A stretch of 64,000 bases of DNA from Balneolia bacterium (lineage in GTDB: Bacteria; Bacteroidota; Rhodothermia; Balneolales; Cyclonatronaceae). Under the pieces are notes generated by a model. It was not told the origin of the DNA, made no database searches, and saw nothing but the letters and a program-made list of their open reading frames with translations. Numbering within the stretch: position 1 is the stretch's first letter; the number at the start of each line of letters is the position of its first letter. Location: assembly GCA_022565795.1 (NCBI GenBank), contig JAIUMA010000008.1, positions 25,170-89,169 of the forward strand, written 5' to 3'. Made by a program: the position numbers and the translations under genes. Below, in pieces: positions 9,445 to 18,381 of this stretch.

Positions 9445-10650
9445 TTACTGACACTTGTCGCTGGCCAGTGCTCCGTTTATGAAAACAGTACAAACCCGGT
9501 TGGTGTACTCAAACGGGTCGCCTTCCCATAGCACGATATCGGCATCTTTACCAGCCTCAAGCGAGCCGGTGCGATCATCGATCCCTAAAAAGCGCGCGGC
9601 GTCTATGGTTAATGCGCTCAGGCCATGATTAAATGAAAGGCCGTTTGCAACAGCAATGCCGGCTTCATAATGAACCACTCTGGTTTTTGGCACGTAGCCC
9701 TCATAACCACTCTGAAAGGTAAAAGGTATGCCCGCTTCAGCTAAGACAGATGCTGTCGTGAAGGCCGCGTTGGTCGTTTCGCCCCTGGTGCGAACCATGG
9801 TCGGATGCAGTATAATGTGCACGCCGGCTTCTTTAAGCTCATCCAGAACCAGGTAGGCTTCAGATGCGCCCTCAATGACCAGGTCAAATCCGAACTCACG
9901 CTGAAGCCTCAGCGCTGACATGATTTCAGTGACACGGTGGGCGCCTATCATCGCGCGGATTTCTCCGTTAAGAACCGAAACCATTGTCTCCATTTTGAGA
10001 TCTCTTGAACCACCGTCGCGGTTCATGTACTCCTGAGCTTTGATGAATTCGGCGCGGAGCATGGCCATGGCTCTTGAGCGGGAGCCGGGGTTGTTGTTGA
10101 AATTCGAGCTTACCGATGGTCCAAGCGTAAACGCGACCATGGTTACTGAATCGATAACTGCTTCCTCGACGGTATTGCCGAACGTTTTAGCAATCATAGT
10201 TTGTCCGCTGGCGAGTGCCCCGGGACCGTGACCCGTATGGACCGTGGTAATTCCCAGATTACGAAGCCAGACAACAAGGTCCTCTCGTGCATTATAGGCA
10301 TCAATCGCGCGTAAATCGGGCTGAAATGGATTCGAAGTTTCGAGTTGATCCTGATCGTGCGGTACGTTGAAAATACCAGAAAGTCCGACTACCGAACGGG
10401 TGTCAATGATGCCCGGCGTAACAACCGGCGCCTCAAAGACCTCATAGCCATCAGGTATGGAAATATCCGATGCGTTGCCCACACGCTCGATTTTGCCATC
10501 ATTAATTAATACAACACCGTTAAAAATAGGCTCGCTGCTCATGGTATAAACAGTGTCTCCGAGGACGGCAAACTGCTGCGCGCGTGCTTCACTGACAAAA
10601 AGGAAGCATGCAGCTGTGATGAGTGCTGCGATTAGATTTAAAAGTCTCAT
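9445..10650 (-). CDS. Amidohydrolase-like exported protein lacking metal ligands (probable pseudoenzyme)
   Basis: The protein has 401 residues with a signal peptide (cleavage after ARA). It aligns along its length with the upstream gene product: SSEPIxNG near the N-terminus, LRLQREFGF in the middle and TGSLEAGKDADIVLWEGDPF at the end, all typical of imidazolonepropionase-like amidohydrolases. The residues that should bind metal are replaced. Where the partner has VDTHSHIG this one has IDTRSVVG, HHVTDAW is GASEAYL, and FHTDDG is FQSGYE. It therefore probably cannot hydrolyse by the family mechanism and may act as a partner subunit. Its ATG overlaps the upstream stop by four bases (ATGA), with GGAGG ten bases ahead, indicating translational coupling. 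Confidence 0.88.
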   Translation of the reverse strand: MRLLNLIAALITAACFLFVSEARAQQFAVLGDTVYTMSSEPIFNGVVLINDGKIERVGNASDISIPDGYEVFEAPVVTPGIIDTRSVVGLSGIFNVPHDQDQLETSNPFQPDLRAIDAYNAREDLVVWLRNLGITTVHTGHGPGALASGQTMIAKTFGNTVEEAVIDSVTMVAFTLGPSVSSNFNNNPGSRSRAMAMLRAEFIKAQEYMNRDGGSRDLKMETMVSVLNGEIRAMIGAHRVTEIMSALRLQREFGFDLVIEGASEAYLVLDELKEAGVHIILHPTMVRTRGETTNAAFTTASVLAEAGIPFTFQSGYEGYVPKTRVVHYEAGIAVANGLSFNHGLSALTIDAARFLGIDDRTGSLEAGKDADIVLWEGDPFEYTNRVCTVFINGALASDKCQ

Positions 10651-11948
10651 TGTGCACCTCCTGTAGAATAGTGGTCAAAGAAATCACCGCGGTAAATTTC
10701 ATGCCCGCCTGTAGCATAGGGCAGCTGATCCGGATTGTCGCGATCGAACACTTTTACCCCATCTATCCAGGTTTGCTGCACATGGGTGTACACGCTGAAC
10801 GGGTCTCCGGTAAGCAGGATGAAGTCGGCATCCTTGCCGGGCTCAAGTGATCCGACACGGTCTTCAAGATCGAGCATTCTGGCGCCCGCCAGGGTTAAAG
10901 CTTCAAGAGCTTTTTCGCGGCTCATGCCGTCACGCACTGCAAAGGCAGCCATACGGAAGAAAAGCCGGGAGTCGGTTACGCCGTCGTCGGTATGGAAAGC
11001 AACGTCGGCACCTGCTTCTTCCAGATAATGTCCGGATTTATAGAGAAGGTTGATGGCTTCAAGTTTGCCGCCGGGCGTATCAAGTACGATAATTGAGCTG
11101 GGGATGCCTGCTTCAGCGATTTCATCGGCCACCAGCCATGCGTCGGTAACATGATGCAGCACTACACGAAATCCGAATTCACGCTGAAGGCGAATAACCG
11201 TCATGATATCATCGTGGCGGTGAGTGTGAAAGTGGATGATGCGCTTGCCTTCAAGTGCCTCCACCACAGACTCCAGGCGAAGGTTTCGGGTAGTGCCCGG
11301 GTCGTCGGCCATTCGCTGCTGATACTCCTGAGCTTGAATAAACAGTTCGCGCTGAAGTGCAGCAGAGCGTGCGCGGGTTCCTGGAAACGGGGCCTGACGT
11401 AAAGGATTCGTCCCGTTGGCCATTTTTATTCCGCCGGCAAAGCCATCATGCAGATTCTCATCTTCTATGAGCATGCCATAAATGGTATTTGCATCCCGTA
11501 GCTTCAGATAGGCTGTTTGCCCGCTGAGCAGGTGTCCGGAGCCGGGCATTACATTGGCAACGGTAACCCCGCCGGTGCGGGCTTTTTTGAAGGTGTCGGA
11601 GCGGACATCAATCGCGTCGGAGATGCGAACGTCCGGATGCAGGGGTGAAGTACGGTCTCCACCGTCGCCTCCGCCGATATGCGAATGCGTATCAACAAGT
11701 CCTGGCATAATGATGAAGCCCGAAGCGTCGCGTCTTTCGGCACCGGATGGAATAGAAACCTCGCCGGTTGTGCCAACGGCCAGAATCTTGCCTTCATGAA
11801 CGACAAAAGTGCCGTTTTCTATTGGCTCGGATGAGATCGGATAGATGGTAGCGCCCTCAAAAGCTATCGGTCTCTCCTGAGCAAACAGTGCCGACGAATA
11901 CCCGAAAAGTCCGAGCGCCAGCGCCAAGGTGAGTGCAGTTCGTAACAT
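10647..11948 (-). CDS. Exported amidohydrolase (imidazolonepropionase-like)
   Basis: The protein has 433 residues and a signal peptide (cleavage after LFAQ). It shows the complete TIM-barrel amidohydrolase pattern: HxH in VDTHSHIGGG, His-rich strand ends HFHTHRHDD and LHHVTDAW, and the Asp strand in AFHTDDGVTD. An N-terminal and C-terminal beta-sandwich ends in GSLEPGKDADFILLTGDPF. These enzymes hydrolyse amide or ring C-N bonds using one or two metal ions. The signal peptide places it in the periplasm, so the substrate is probably a peptide- or hydantoin-like compound, but that is a guess. It is the first gene of a two-gene operon. Confidence 0.9.
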   Translation of the reverse strand: MLRTALTLALALGLFGYSSALFAQERPIAFEGATIYPISSEPIENGTFVVHEGKILAVGTTGEVSIPSGAERRDASGFIIMPGLVDTHSHIGGGDGGDRTSPLHPDVRISDAIDVRSDTFKKARTGGVTVANVMPGSGHLLSGQTAYLKLRDANTIYGMLIEDENLHDGFAGGIKMANGTNPLRQAPFPGTRARSAALQRELFIQAQEYQQRMADDPGTTRNLRLESVVEALEGKRIIHFHTHRHDDIMTVIRLQREFGFRVVLHHVTDAWLVADEIAEAGIPSSIIVLDTPGGKLEAINLLYKSGHYLEEAGADVAFHTDDGVTDSRLFFRMAAFAVRDGMSREKALEALTLAGARMLDLEDRVGSLEPGKDADFILLTGDPFSVYTHVQQTWIDGVKVFDRDNPDQLPYATGGHEIYRGDFFDHYSTGGAQ

Positions 11949-12278
11949 AGTACTAAAAGCTATTAGTTAATGAACCAGCACCGATGGTTTCCGGATAAAC
12001 ATTCATACAGTCGCTGACCGCATCGTTTTTCGGCAGACAAAAACCGGCAGGCTGGTTGTTAGTGTCGTGTTTGGTTTATCTATTTCGATTAAAACAGTCC
12101 TGCCAATATAGGTAAGTGAGGAGAAAACCCTAAGGGGAAATGGGCTTGGTGAAAAAATATCCTTAAAACAACAACAGCCGCACCATATATATCTGGCGCG
12201 GCTGTTTATTTCGATCAGTGATTATCCGTCTTCGGTGCGTGCAGAGTTTTGCTGCATACACGGGATTTCTCCCCCGGC
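11949..12278. other. Intergenic region holding a terminator for the gene at 12279
   Basis: The 330 bases hold no gene. The part next to 11948 should carry the promoter of the amidohydrolase pair; I could not define it. The only clear structure is the hairpin at 12173-12206. Confidence 0.5.
12173..12206 (-). terminator. Terminator of the small exported protein gene
   Basis: AACAGCCGCACCA pairs with TGGCGCGGCTGTT (one wobble). Read on the minus strand it is followed by a T-rich stretch. Confidence 0.75.
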
Positions 12279-12749
12279 TCACTGGTTTGCTTCGTTTACC
12301 GATAGAAAGGTTGTGTTCATTAATTCCGCACCATTGCGGTAAACATCACTCTCAGAAGGACGGGCTTCTGCGGTCTCGAGAAATGCAAAGTTGTCATTCT
12401 CAAAAAGGAACAAAGCAATGTGTGCTTTATGACGAATACGCGGCTGATCTTCAGCTGAAAGAAGTGCGTTCAGAGACTGAATGATTCGCGTAGTATCCAC
12501 TTCCGGATTTTGCGAACGGAACATGATTGCATTGAAAATGGCCGTTTCACGCACGCCCTCATAAGGAGAGTTGATTGAGTTAACCAGGTTGGTTTCAATT
12601 ACAATTGAGCGCTCAGGAAGGGTATCCCAGTTAGCAGCAGCTGAATCAGATTCGGCATTGTAAGCCGAAGCAGTAGTTCCGGCAGCAAGCGTCATCATTA
12701 CAAGTAAACCTGCAAAGAGGTTTTTGGTGTATTTATGAGTGTTTTTCAT
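12279..12749 (-). CDS. Small exported protein with a HEAT-like helical repeat
   Basis: A frame is open from 12800, but ATG at 12749 starts a good signal peptide (MKNTHKYTKN, cleavage near ASA), giving 156 residues. The mature part has amphipathic helices with the pattern of HEAT-like adaptor repeats (INSPYEGVRETAIFNAI, then RIRHKAHIALFLFEN). Similar short proteins occur beside anti-sigma or zinc-finger systems in this group of bacteria, but no such partner is adjacent here. The function is unknown. It is a single gene with its own terminator. Confidence 0.72.
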   Translation of the reverse strand: MKNTHKYTKNLFAGLLVMMTLAAGTTASAYNAESDSAAANWDTLPERSIVIETNLVNSINSPYEGVRETAIFNAIMFRSQNPEVDTTRIIQSLNALLSAEDQPRIRHKAHIALFLFENDNFAFLETAEARPSESDVYRNGAELMNTTFLSVNEANQ

Positions 12750-13136
12750 GGTATGTGTATTTCGTTGATATGAATTATATAGTAGTGTTGTAGTTGGCAT
12801 CGTCCCGCACGTTACGGTCTGATGCTCCTTTATAATTGCACAAACTGTACCCGAAATGTTATGAAAGCGCTATCTTATTGCCATATTTGCAGTTACCAAA
12901 TCATTAAGCACAGAAATGCACTGTTTGTAAGCGTTTTTAGCTTCGAAAAAAGCCCTACCAAATCTAAGTGACAGGTGCGATTATAGACCACCGAATTTCT
13001 GACAAATTTGCCGTTTTATTCAGTTTTGGGGCAATTATGGGCCATTTTCGACAATGGGATTACCTGTTCTTACACTCCGAAACGGCATTTTTTGGCACGG
13101 TACCCATCAACATCATTTGGCATGCGAAAAAAAGTG

Positions 13137-13166
13137 TTGCGCAGTGTTGCTTTGTTTTATTATACT
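13137..13166 (+). promoter_or_regulatory. Candidate blaI promoter
   Basis: TTGCGC (13137-13142) and TATACT (13161-13166) are 18 bases apart and resemble -35 and -10 boxes. The -10 box lies inside the BlaI-type operator. The seven-base word GTGTTGC occurs twice here (13134-13140 and 13144-13150). Confidence 0.5.
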
Positions 13167-13179
13167 ATAACCATAGTAT
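13162..13179 (+). promoter_or_regulatory. BlaI/MecI-type operator
   Basis: ATACTAT-AACC-ATAGTAT is a perfect 7-bp inverted repeat with a 4-base spacer, ending 19 bases before the blaI start codon. It contains the TACTA/TAGTA half-sites known for BlaI and MecI repressors, so autorepression is expected. Confidence 0.85.
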
Positions 13180-13198
13180 TAACTAAATCGTAAAAAGC

Positions 13199-13576
13199 AT
13201 GAAAAAACCACTTACGCCGCTTGGCGACTCAGAAATGGAAATTCTTCACATCGTGTGGGAGAAGGATGAAGCTACCGTTGCCGACGTTCATGAACATATT
13301 TTGGGCTATCGCAAAGTGGCCTACACTACGGTGATGACCATCATGAAAAAACTGGCCGACAAAGGCATTCTTACGTTTCGAAAAGATGGTGTTACCTATA
13401 TCTACCGCGCGGCTCAGCCGCAGGAAAAGGTAAAACACGGTCTACTGCGTCAGACGCTGGCTAAGGTTTTCAAAGGATCACCGGCCGAGATGGTGCAAAG
13501 CCTTGTTGAGCATGAGGACCTGAGCGATGAAGAAAAGAAACAGCTTGCTCAAGTACTCAAAACCCTTAAAAAGTGA
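13199..13576 (+). CDS. blaI: BlaI/MecI/CopY family transcriptional repressor
   Basis: The 125-residue protein has a winged-helix domain (LGDSEMEILHIVWEKDEATVADV... then YTTVMTIMKKLADKGILTF) and a C-terminal dimerisation helix rich in Glu and Lys. This is the normal length and layout of the family, which binds TACTA/TAGTA dyads as dimers and is inactivated by cleavage triggered by an M56 sensor protease. A perfect dyad lies just upstream and the M56 gene begins 7 bases downstream, so the pair is a self-contained sensor-repressor operon. What it senses (beta-lactam, metal or envelope stress) is not evident, as no beta-lactamase is nearby. Confidence 0.93.
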   Translation: MKKPLTPLGDSEMEILHIVWEKDEATVADVHEHILGYRKVAYTTVMTIMKKLADKGILTFRKDGVTYIYRAAQPQEKVKHGLLRQTLAKVFKGSPAEMVQSLVEHEDLSDEEKKQLAQVLKTLKK

Positions 13577-13583
13577 GGATGCC

Positions 13584-15203
13584 ATGATTACGATAAATCC
13601 GGCTTCCATCCTTTTAGCCATTATGATCTGGACTGTTTTTGCAGCGGGAACGGTATTTTTTGTAAAGTTTGCCCGAAAAACAAATCCGCTGCTGCGCTAT
13701 CATATTGCAACGGCTACGCTCATTGGTCTGCCTCTTGGGTTGATTATGAGCCTGTTTATGACCGCGCCGGCCTGGATGCTGTCAGGACCCGGCACTATTC
13801 AGCTTGTGCAGAATTCGATGCCTTCAGTAATGCTAAATGAGATTGTCATTGGCGGCGGAGCGGTAACTTCAGCAGCGCAAGAGTCCGTAGGAAGTAGTCT
13901 GTCGGCGGCTACGATTGCACTGTATGGCCTGTTTATTATGATGGCTCTTGGGCTGACCCGGCTGATCTTTTTGTATGCGAGCCTAAAAAATCAGCTCAGG
14001 CGCGCCAGCTTAGTTGAAAACGAACAGGTGAACGAGGCGTTTGACTCAATCAAGAGGAACCTTGCCCTTCCCGGTAAAGTGAAGCTGTTCCGCATGGATG
14101 AGGCCAATATCCCGTTTACGGCTGGTTTCAGGAACCCGGTAATTGTACTGCCTACCCGTGCGATTGAGGAATGCACGCCAGAGCAAACCCGATTGATTTT
14201 GATGCATGAGTCGGTACATATCAGCCGGCTCGATTATCTCTTTCACAGTTTTGAGCTGATGGTGCGGCATCTGTTCTGGATGCATCCATTGGTACATGTA
14301 CTCTATCGTCAGGCAACCGTGATGCGCGAAATGGCCTGCGATCAGGAAGTGATGCGGGAAGATTCCGGAAATGTGGATGAATACGCTCAGATACTTTGCC
14401 AGTTTGCGCTGAAGCCAGGTTCAGCTCCCGTATTTAAAGCCGCGATGGCCCATGAACACCATCTGCTGACCCGTATTCGTCAGCTTTCAACTTTACAAAC
14501 CCCAAACAAACAGAAGGTAACAACAATGAAATCAAGCATACTTATGGCAGCGGCAGCGCTGCTTTTGATAACAGGCGCAATGGCCTGCTCCGACCTCGCC
14601 CAAAATCCGGACACTGAAACGGTGGTGCTGGGAATGGATGATGAAATCGAGGTTCGCGGTCAAACCTATACCGTACAGCAATTTCGCGATTCCGTCGCTG
14701 CTACACGTGATGATTTGAACCGGGCACTCGAAGAAAATGCAAATTCGGAGCATGCTGAATCCATACGGGAAACCAGGGATTTATACGCGAATGTGCTGAT
14801 GCTCATAGATAATGGTCAGGCCGGCCGTGCAGCACAGTTGTATGCAGAATCAATGCCATCTCCCGGAGATAAAACTGAAAGTGATTTCGAAGTTTTCATG
14901 GTCGTAGAGGAAATGCCACAAATGGTTGGCGGCCAAATGGCTCTGTACGAAGCTTTAACCTACCCTGAAATGGCCAGACGCGGTGGAATTGAAGGAAGAG
15001 TGATTATGCAGTTCATTGTAAATGAAGACGGCAGCGTATCGGATATGGATATTGTTCGCAGTGCCGGTGCGGGCGGTCTGGATGAAGCAGCCATAGAGGC
15101 CATGAGCCAGATGGAGTTTACCCCGGGCATTCAGCGCGGCAGAGCCGTAAAAGTGCAGATGACCCAACCGGTTATTTTCAGACTCAATTCAGATTCAGAA
15201 TAA
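13584..15203 (+). CDS. M56 family (BlaR1-like) membrane peptidase with C-terminal TonB domain
   Basis: A frame is open from 13527, inside blaI, but ATG at 13584 follows a GAGGA ribosome site directly behind the blaI stop. The product has 539 residues. Transmembrane segments in the first half surround the M56 zinc motif HESVH (His208, Glu209, His212) and a VLYRQATVMREMACDQ helix. A further hydrophobic segment ending in ITGAMAC (about residue 330) looks like a lipoprotein signal in its own right. A periplasmic linker and a TonB C-terminal domain (IEGRVIMQFIVNEDGSV..., VIFRL) follow. The family senses a signal and cleaves BlaI-type repressors. The TonB fusion is common in this group of bacteria and its use is not settled. 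Confidence 0.9.
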   Translation: MITINPASILLAIMIWTVFAAGTVFFVKFARKTNPLLRYHIATATLIGLPLGLIMSLFMTAPAWMLSGPGTIQLVQNSMPSVMLNEIVIGGGAVTSAAQESVGSSLSAATIALYGLFIMMALGLTRLIFLYASLKNQLRRASLVENEQVNEAFDSIKRNLALPGKVKLFRMDEANIPFTAGFRNPVIVLPTRAIEECTPEQTRLILMHESVHISRLDYLFHSFELMVRHLFWMHPLVHVLYRQATVMREMACDQEVMREDSGNVDEYAQILCQFALKPGSAPVFKAAMAHEHHLLTRIRQLSTLQTPNKQKVTTMKSSILMAAAALLLITGAMACSDLAQNPDTETVVLGMDDEIEVRGQTYTVQQFRDSVAATRDDLNRALEENANSEHAESIRETRDLYANVLMLIDNGQAGRAAQLYAESMPSPGDKTESDFEVFMVVEEMPQMVGGQMALYEALTYPEMARRGGIEGRVIMQFIVNEDGSVSDMDIVRSAGAGGLDEAAIEAMSQMEFTPGIQRGRAVKVQMTQPVIFRLNSDSE

Positions 15204-15225
15204 GCATTATCATTACCCCAAAAAG

Positions 15226-15263
15226 AAAAGGTCCCGGACTCTCAAGAGCCGGGACCTTTTTTT
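15226..15263 (+). terminator. Terminator of the blaI-M56 operon
   Basis: AAAAGGTCCCGG pairs perfectly with CCGGGACCTTTT and runs into seven T residues. Confidence 0.92.
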
Positions 15264-15292
15264 ATGCGATTACTAAATAAATTGACGTGAAA

Positions 15293-16144
15293 TCAGCGTA
15301 GGCGGTTATTTAAAAACTCAAGCGTCTTTTCCCAGGCATCAGCCGCGGCTTCCGGCTTGTAGCGGTTGCCTGACGGATTGGCAAAAGCATGATCTGCGCC
15401 TTCATAGATGTGGATGTCAGCATCTTTTCCTAAATCATTAAGGACAGATTCGAACTCACGAACGCCTTCTACCGGAATGCCGCCATCTTCCTCGCCAAAA
15501 ATACCCAGAAGCGGAATGTCTATATTCGCCAGCTCTTCAGGATCGGTGTTTACGCGGCCGTAGTAAATCACGCCGGCGTCCAGCTTGTCAGAAAGGTTGA
15601 TGGCTGCGTTGAGCGTCCATGCCCCGCCGAAACACCAGCCCATGATACCCACCGATCCGCTGCTATGCGCTGCTAAAAAGTCGGCAGCCAGTTCGAGATT
15701 ACCCAGGCCTGCATCAAAATCGGACATTGCGGCACGCATCAGGCGCTGGGCGTTCTCCATATCGGCTGCGACTTCACCGCCATAGAAATCTACAGCCAGC
15801 ACGCGGTAACCCTCACCGGCTAGTCTGCGGGTCATGGTTTGGATGTTCTCATTCAATCCCCACCATTCGTGGATAAGAATAACTGACGGAATAGAATCGT
15901 CGCCTTGAGACGCTTCCGGTTCAGCCATGAAGCCATTCAGGGGCTGATCTCCAATCTCACCATACTGTACAGTCGAGGTGACTACGGCTTGTGCCGGCTC
16001 ATAATCGGATGACACATTTGAAACAGGAGCATCATCCCGGTGCTCATGCGCCATGGCGTCGGTGTAGTCGGGTGAATGCTGTTCGTGGTCGGAGCTGCAG
16101 CTGAATAAAACAGCGAGTGAGGCAAGCAGAAACAAAAATCGCAT
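15293..16144 (-). CDS. Dienelactone hydrolase family lipoprotein
   Basis: The protein has 283 residues. A lipoprotein signal (LFSC, Cys16) is followed by a His/Asp-rich linker of about 60 residues and an alpha/beta hydrolase domain. The family's Cys-Asp-His triad is complete: Cys171 in MGWCFGGAW, Asp220 in EEDGG and His252 in ADHAFANP. The nucleophile Cys and the early EWWGLN motif mark dienelactone hydrolases, which open lactone or ester rings. An envelope-anchored form probably acts on an exogenous ester. It lies 83 bases downstream of ccoI on the same strand with no obvious terminator between, so some co-transcription is possible. Confidence 0.9.
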   Translation of the reverse strand: MRFLFLLASLAVLFSCSSDHEQHSPDYTDAMAHEHRDDAPVSNVSSDYEPAQAVVTSTVQYGEIGDQPLNGFMAEPEASQGDDSIPSVILIHEWWGLNENIQTMTRRLAGEGYRVLAVDFYGGEVAADMENAQRLMRAAMSDFDAGLGNLELAADFLAAHSSGSVGIMGWCFGGAWTLNAAINLSDKLDAGVIYYGRVNTDPEELANIDIPLLGIFGEEDGGIPVEGVREFESVLNDLGKDADIHIYEGADHAFANPSGNRYKPEAAADAWEKTLEFLNNRLR

Positions 16145-16227
16145 AGCTTTGGTATTTGGTTGAAATTAATTAACAACGCGGAAAACATCCCGATTGCTCA
16201 AAAAGTTACAAAGCCAGTTTTTCGGGG

Positions 16228-18276
16228 TTAATCCTCCTTATTTACCTGCTGAGCCAGCTCAGCTAACTCCGGTGTTGCTGTCCTCATTCGCAGTGAATTC
16301 ATGGTGACGAATAGGGAACTTAAAATCATTGCAAGAATAGCGAAAAAGGGGTGAAGCAGACCCATTGCAGCAATGCTCATCCCCACAATATTATACACCA
16401 GCGCCCAGAAAAAATTTGTTTGAATTACCTTTTTGACTCGTTTTGAAAATTTGAGTACGTGAGGAATTACCATCAGATTCGGGTGAAGTAAAATGATATC
16501 AGCGGTTTCTTTAGCCTTGGCGGGCCCGTCACCGAGAATAACTCCGATATCAGCCGCTGCTGATGCCATCATATCGTTGGTGCCATCACCGGCAAAAAGA
16601 ATTTTGTTTCCGTTCTGCTGATATGCCTTTACCTTTTCAAACTTCTGCTCCGGACTGACATTGCCAAAGTAGTTATCTGCATCCATCCACTCGGGTGCGG
16701 GAGCGGGGTCGCCGCTTATGATGCAGTAGCTCACCCCGAGCTTTTGCAGCATATCCAGAGAATCTGACAGATGCTCTTTAGGAGGCTGATAAAGCGCGAA
16801 AGTTATCTGAAGCTTGTTATTTACGAAAAGCCCGAATCGGTCTTTTGGAAGCAGGGTATTTGCAATCGGGTGCTTATGATTGACCAGTAAAACTTCATCT
16901 TCTCCGGAAAAACCACGAAGCCCTTCACCCGGAAGAACGGATGGCTCTGAAACAGGGCGGGAGGTAAGATTACGGGCGGTAAGCCAGTTACGTACAGCTG
17001 TAGCAATCGGGTGAGCCTGCTGTGCCTCCAGTCCGCCCGCAAGCTGCATAGCTTCGTTAACCGACAGAGAGCCGTGGGTTTCAGGATGGGAGACTGCTAT
17101 TCCGGAAGTTAAAGTACCGGTTTTGTCAAAAATGACAAGATTGACGGAAGTAAGGCCCTCGATGGTTTGTCCGCCGCCAACTACCAGCAGACCGCTGTCC
17201 TGCAGCCGCTGATTAGCAATCCAGATGGCAGCCGGCGTAGATATAGAAAAAGCGCAGGGGCAGCCAATTAAAAGAACAGAAAGTGCATTTCGTAAAGCTA
17301 TATCCCAGCCAGCCGTATTGGCATAATAGAGCAAAACGCTGCTTGCAGTAAGCAGTACAAAAAATAGCAGAATGCTGGCGCCACGATGAGCCATTCTCTC
17401 GTAAAATCCAGGCTGATAGCGGCTGTTACGAGCTTTTTCGAGATATCGCTGAAAGGTAGACTGATCAAACAGAGAGGATGTGATAAACTCAAGGCCGCCA
17501 TCGATGCTTTTGCTCCCTGCCCGAATCGTATCGCCTACGGTTTTTAAGATGGGGTTGGGTTCGCCGGTAAGGTGGGATTCGTCGACTAATCCTGATCCTG
17601 TTTTCACAATCCCGTCAAACCATAAATACTCGCCGGGAATTGATACGGCCGTACTTCCTGCGGAAATTAGGTTGGCCGGCTGCAGCTCGGTAAGGCCTTC
17701 ATTATTTTTAACGGGTGCTTCAGGTATCGTTCTGTCTTCAAAAGTTTTACCATAGCCGGCCAGTTTACGCTTAAAGTGGGCATCCAGAAGCAGGCTTCCA
17801 ATGTAAAACGTCAGAATCATAGAAGCCGTCTCAAAATAGGTCTCACCCGTAGCGGTAAATAAACTCCAGACCGATAGTCCGTAGGCCGCCATGGTTCCGG
17901 TAAAAATGAGGCTTGCCAGACTAACACGAAGCGAAAAAAGCTCCCGAACCAGATTTGGCAGGAATATGGAACCAAGCAGAAAAAGCACCCCACTGCTCAG
18001 AACAAAGTTTACCCATCCCAGAAATTCAGGGGCCATTTCACCCTCAAAAAACATGGTGATACTTATGAACACCTGAAACATGGATAAAACAAAAGCCAAG
18101 AGCCACCTGAGAACAAGAATTTTGTAGGCTGAAGAGCTATTGGCGCTATCGCTATTCTCCCGCTGCAGTTCGAACACCATTTTGCAGCCAAAACAGCAAA
18201 AAACATTTTCAACTGCTTTGGTCGCTGAGGACCTGACGTCGTTTACAGGAAGCCCGCAATGTGAACAAGCGGCCAT
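16228..18276 (-). CDS. ccoI: Copper-translocating P-type ATPase for cbb3 oxidase assembly (CcoI/FixI)
   Basis: The 682-residue protein starts with a Cys-rich metal-binding region (Cys4, Cys7, Cys27, Cys28, Cys31) typical of CcoI/FixI ATPases. Membrane helices follow, with the ion-path motif Cys339-Pro-Cys341, the phosphorylated Asp384 in DKTGTLTSG, the HP motif in AHPIATAV and the hinge GDGTNDMM. CcoI supplies copper to the CcoN active site. It sits directly behind ccoNOP, separated by a terminator hairpin at 18302-18343, so its expression is probably lower than or independent of the structural genes. Confidence 0.92.
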   Translation of the reverse strand: MAACSHCGLPVNDVRSSATKAVENVFCCFGCKMVFELQRENSDSANSSSAYKILVLRWLLAFVLSMFQVFISITMFFEGEMAPEFLGWVNFVLSSGVLFLLGSIFLPNLVRELFSLRVSLASLIFTGTMAAYGLSVWSLFTATGETYFETASMILTFYIGSLLLDAHFKRKLAGYGKTFEDRTIPEAPVKNNEGLTELQPANLISAGSTAVSIPGEYLWFDGIVKTGSGLVDESHLTGEPNPILKTVGDTIRAGSKSIDGGLEFITSSLFDQSTFQRYLEKARNSRYQPGFYERMAHRGASILLFFVLLTASSVLLYYANTAGWDIALRNALSVLLIGCPCAFSISTPAAIWIANQRLQDSGLLVVGGGQTIEGLTSVNLVIFDKTGTLTSGIAVSHPETHGSLSVNEAMQLAGGLEAQQAHPIATAVRNWLTARNLTSRPVSEPSVLPGEGLRGFSGEDEVLLVNHKHPIANTLLPKDRFGLFVNNKLQITFALYQPPKEHLSDSLDMLQKLGVSYCIISGDPAPAPEWMDADNYFGNVSPEQKFEKVKAYQQNGNKILFAGDGTNDMMASAAADIGVILGDGPAKAKETADIILLHPNLMVIPHVLKFSKRVKKVIQTNFFWALVYNIVGMSIAAMGLLHPFFAILAMILSSLFVTMNSLRMRTATPELAELAQQVNKED

Positions 18277-18301
18277 TTAATACTATTGACGTGAATTGGT
18301 T

Positions 18302-18343
18302 AAAAAACACCATCCGTGCTGAGTAGACAGCGCAGATGGTGTT
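18302..18343 (-). terminator. Terminator between ccoP and ccoI
   Basis: On the minus strand AACACCATC pairs with GATGGTGTT, with a partly paired inner stem, and is followed by a run of six T. It lies 39 bases past the ccoP stop and 26 before the ccoI start. Confidence 0.8.
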
Positions 18344-18381
18344 GTTAAACGAATGAACTAACAGGTAAAGCCGTGGCTGTT

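Larger units (their letters stand above)
12750..13198. other. Divergent intergenic region upstream of blaI
   Basis: These 449 bases hold two short overlapping frames near 12970-13190 without family features, which I do not regard as genes. The right end carries the blaI promoter and operator. The rest is unexplained. Confidence 0.5.

Noticed and set aside
12968..13193. Two overlapping short frames upstream of blaI
   Set aside because: No domain is seen, they overlap the promoter and operator region, and composition gives no coding sign.
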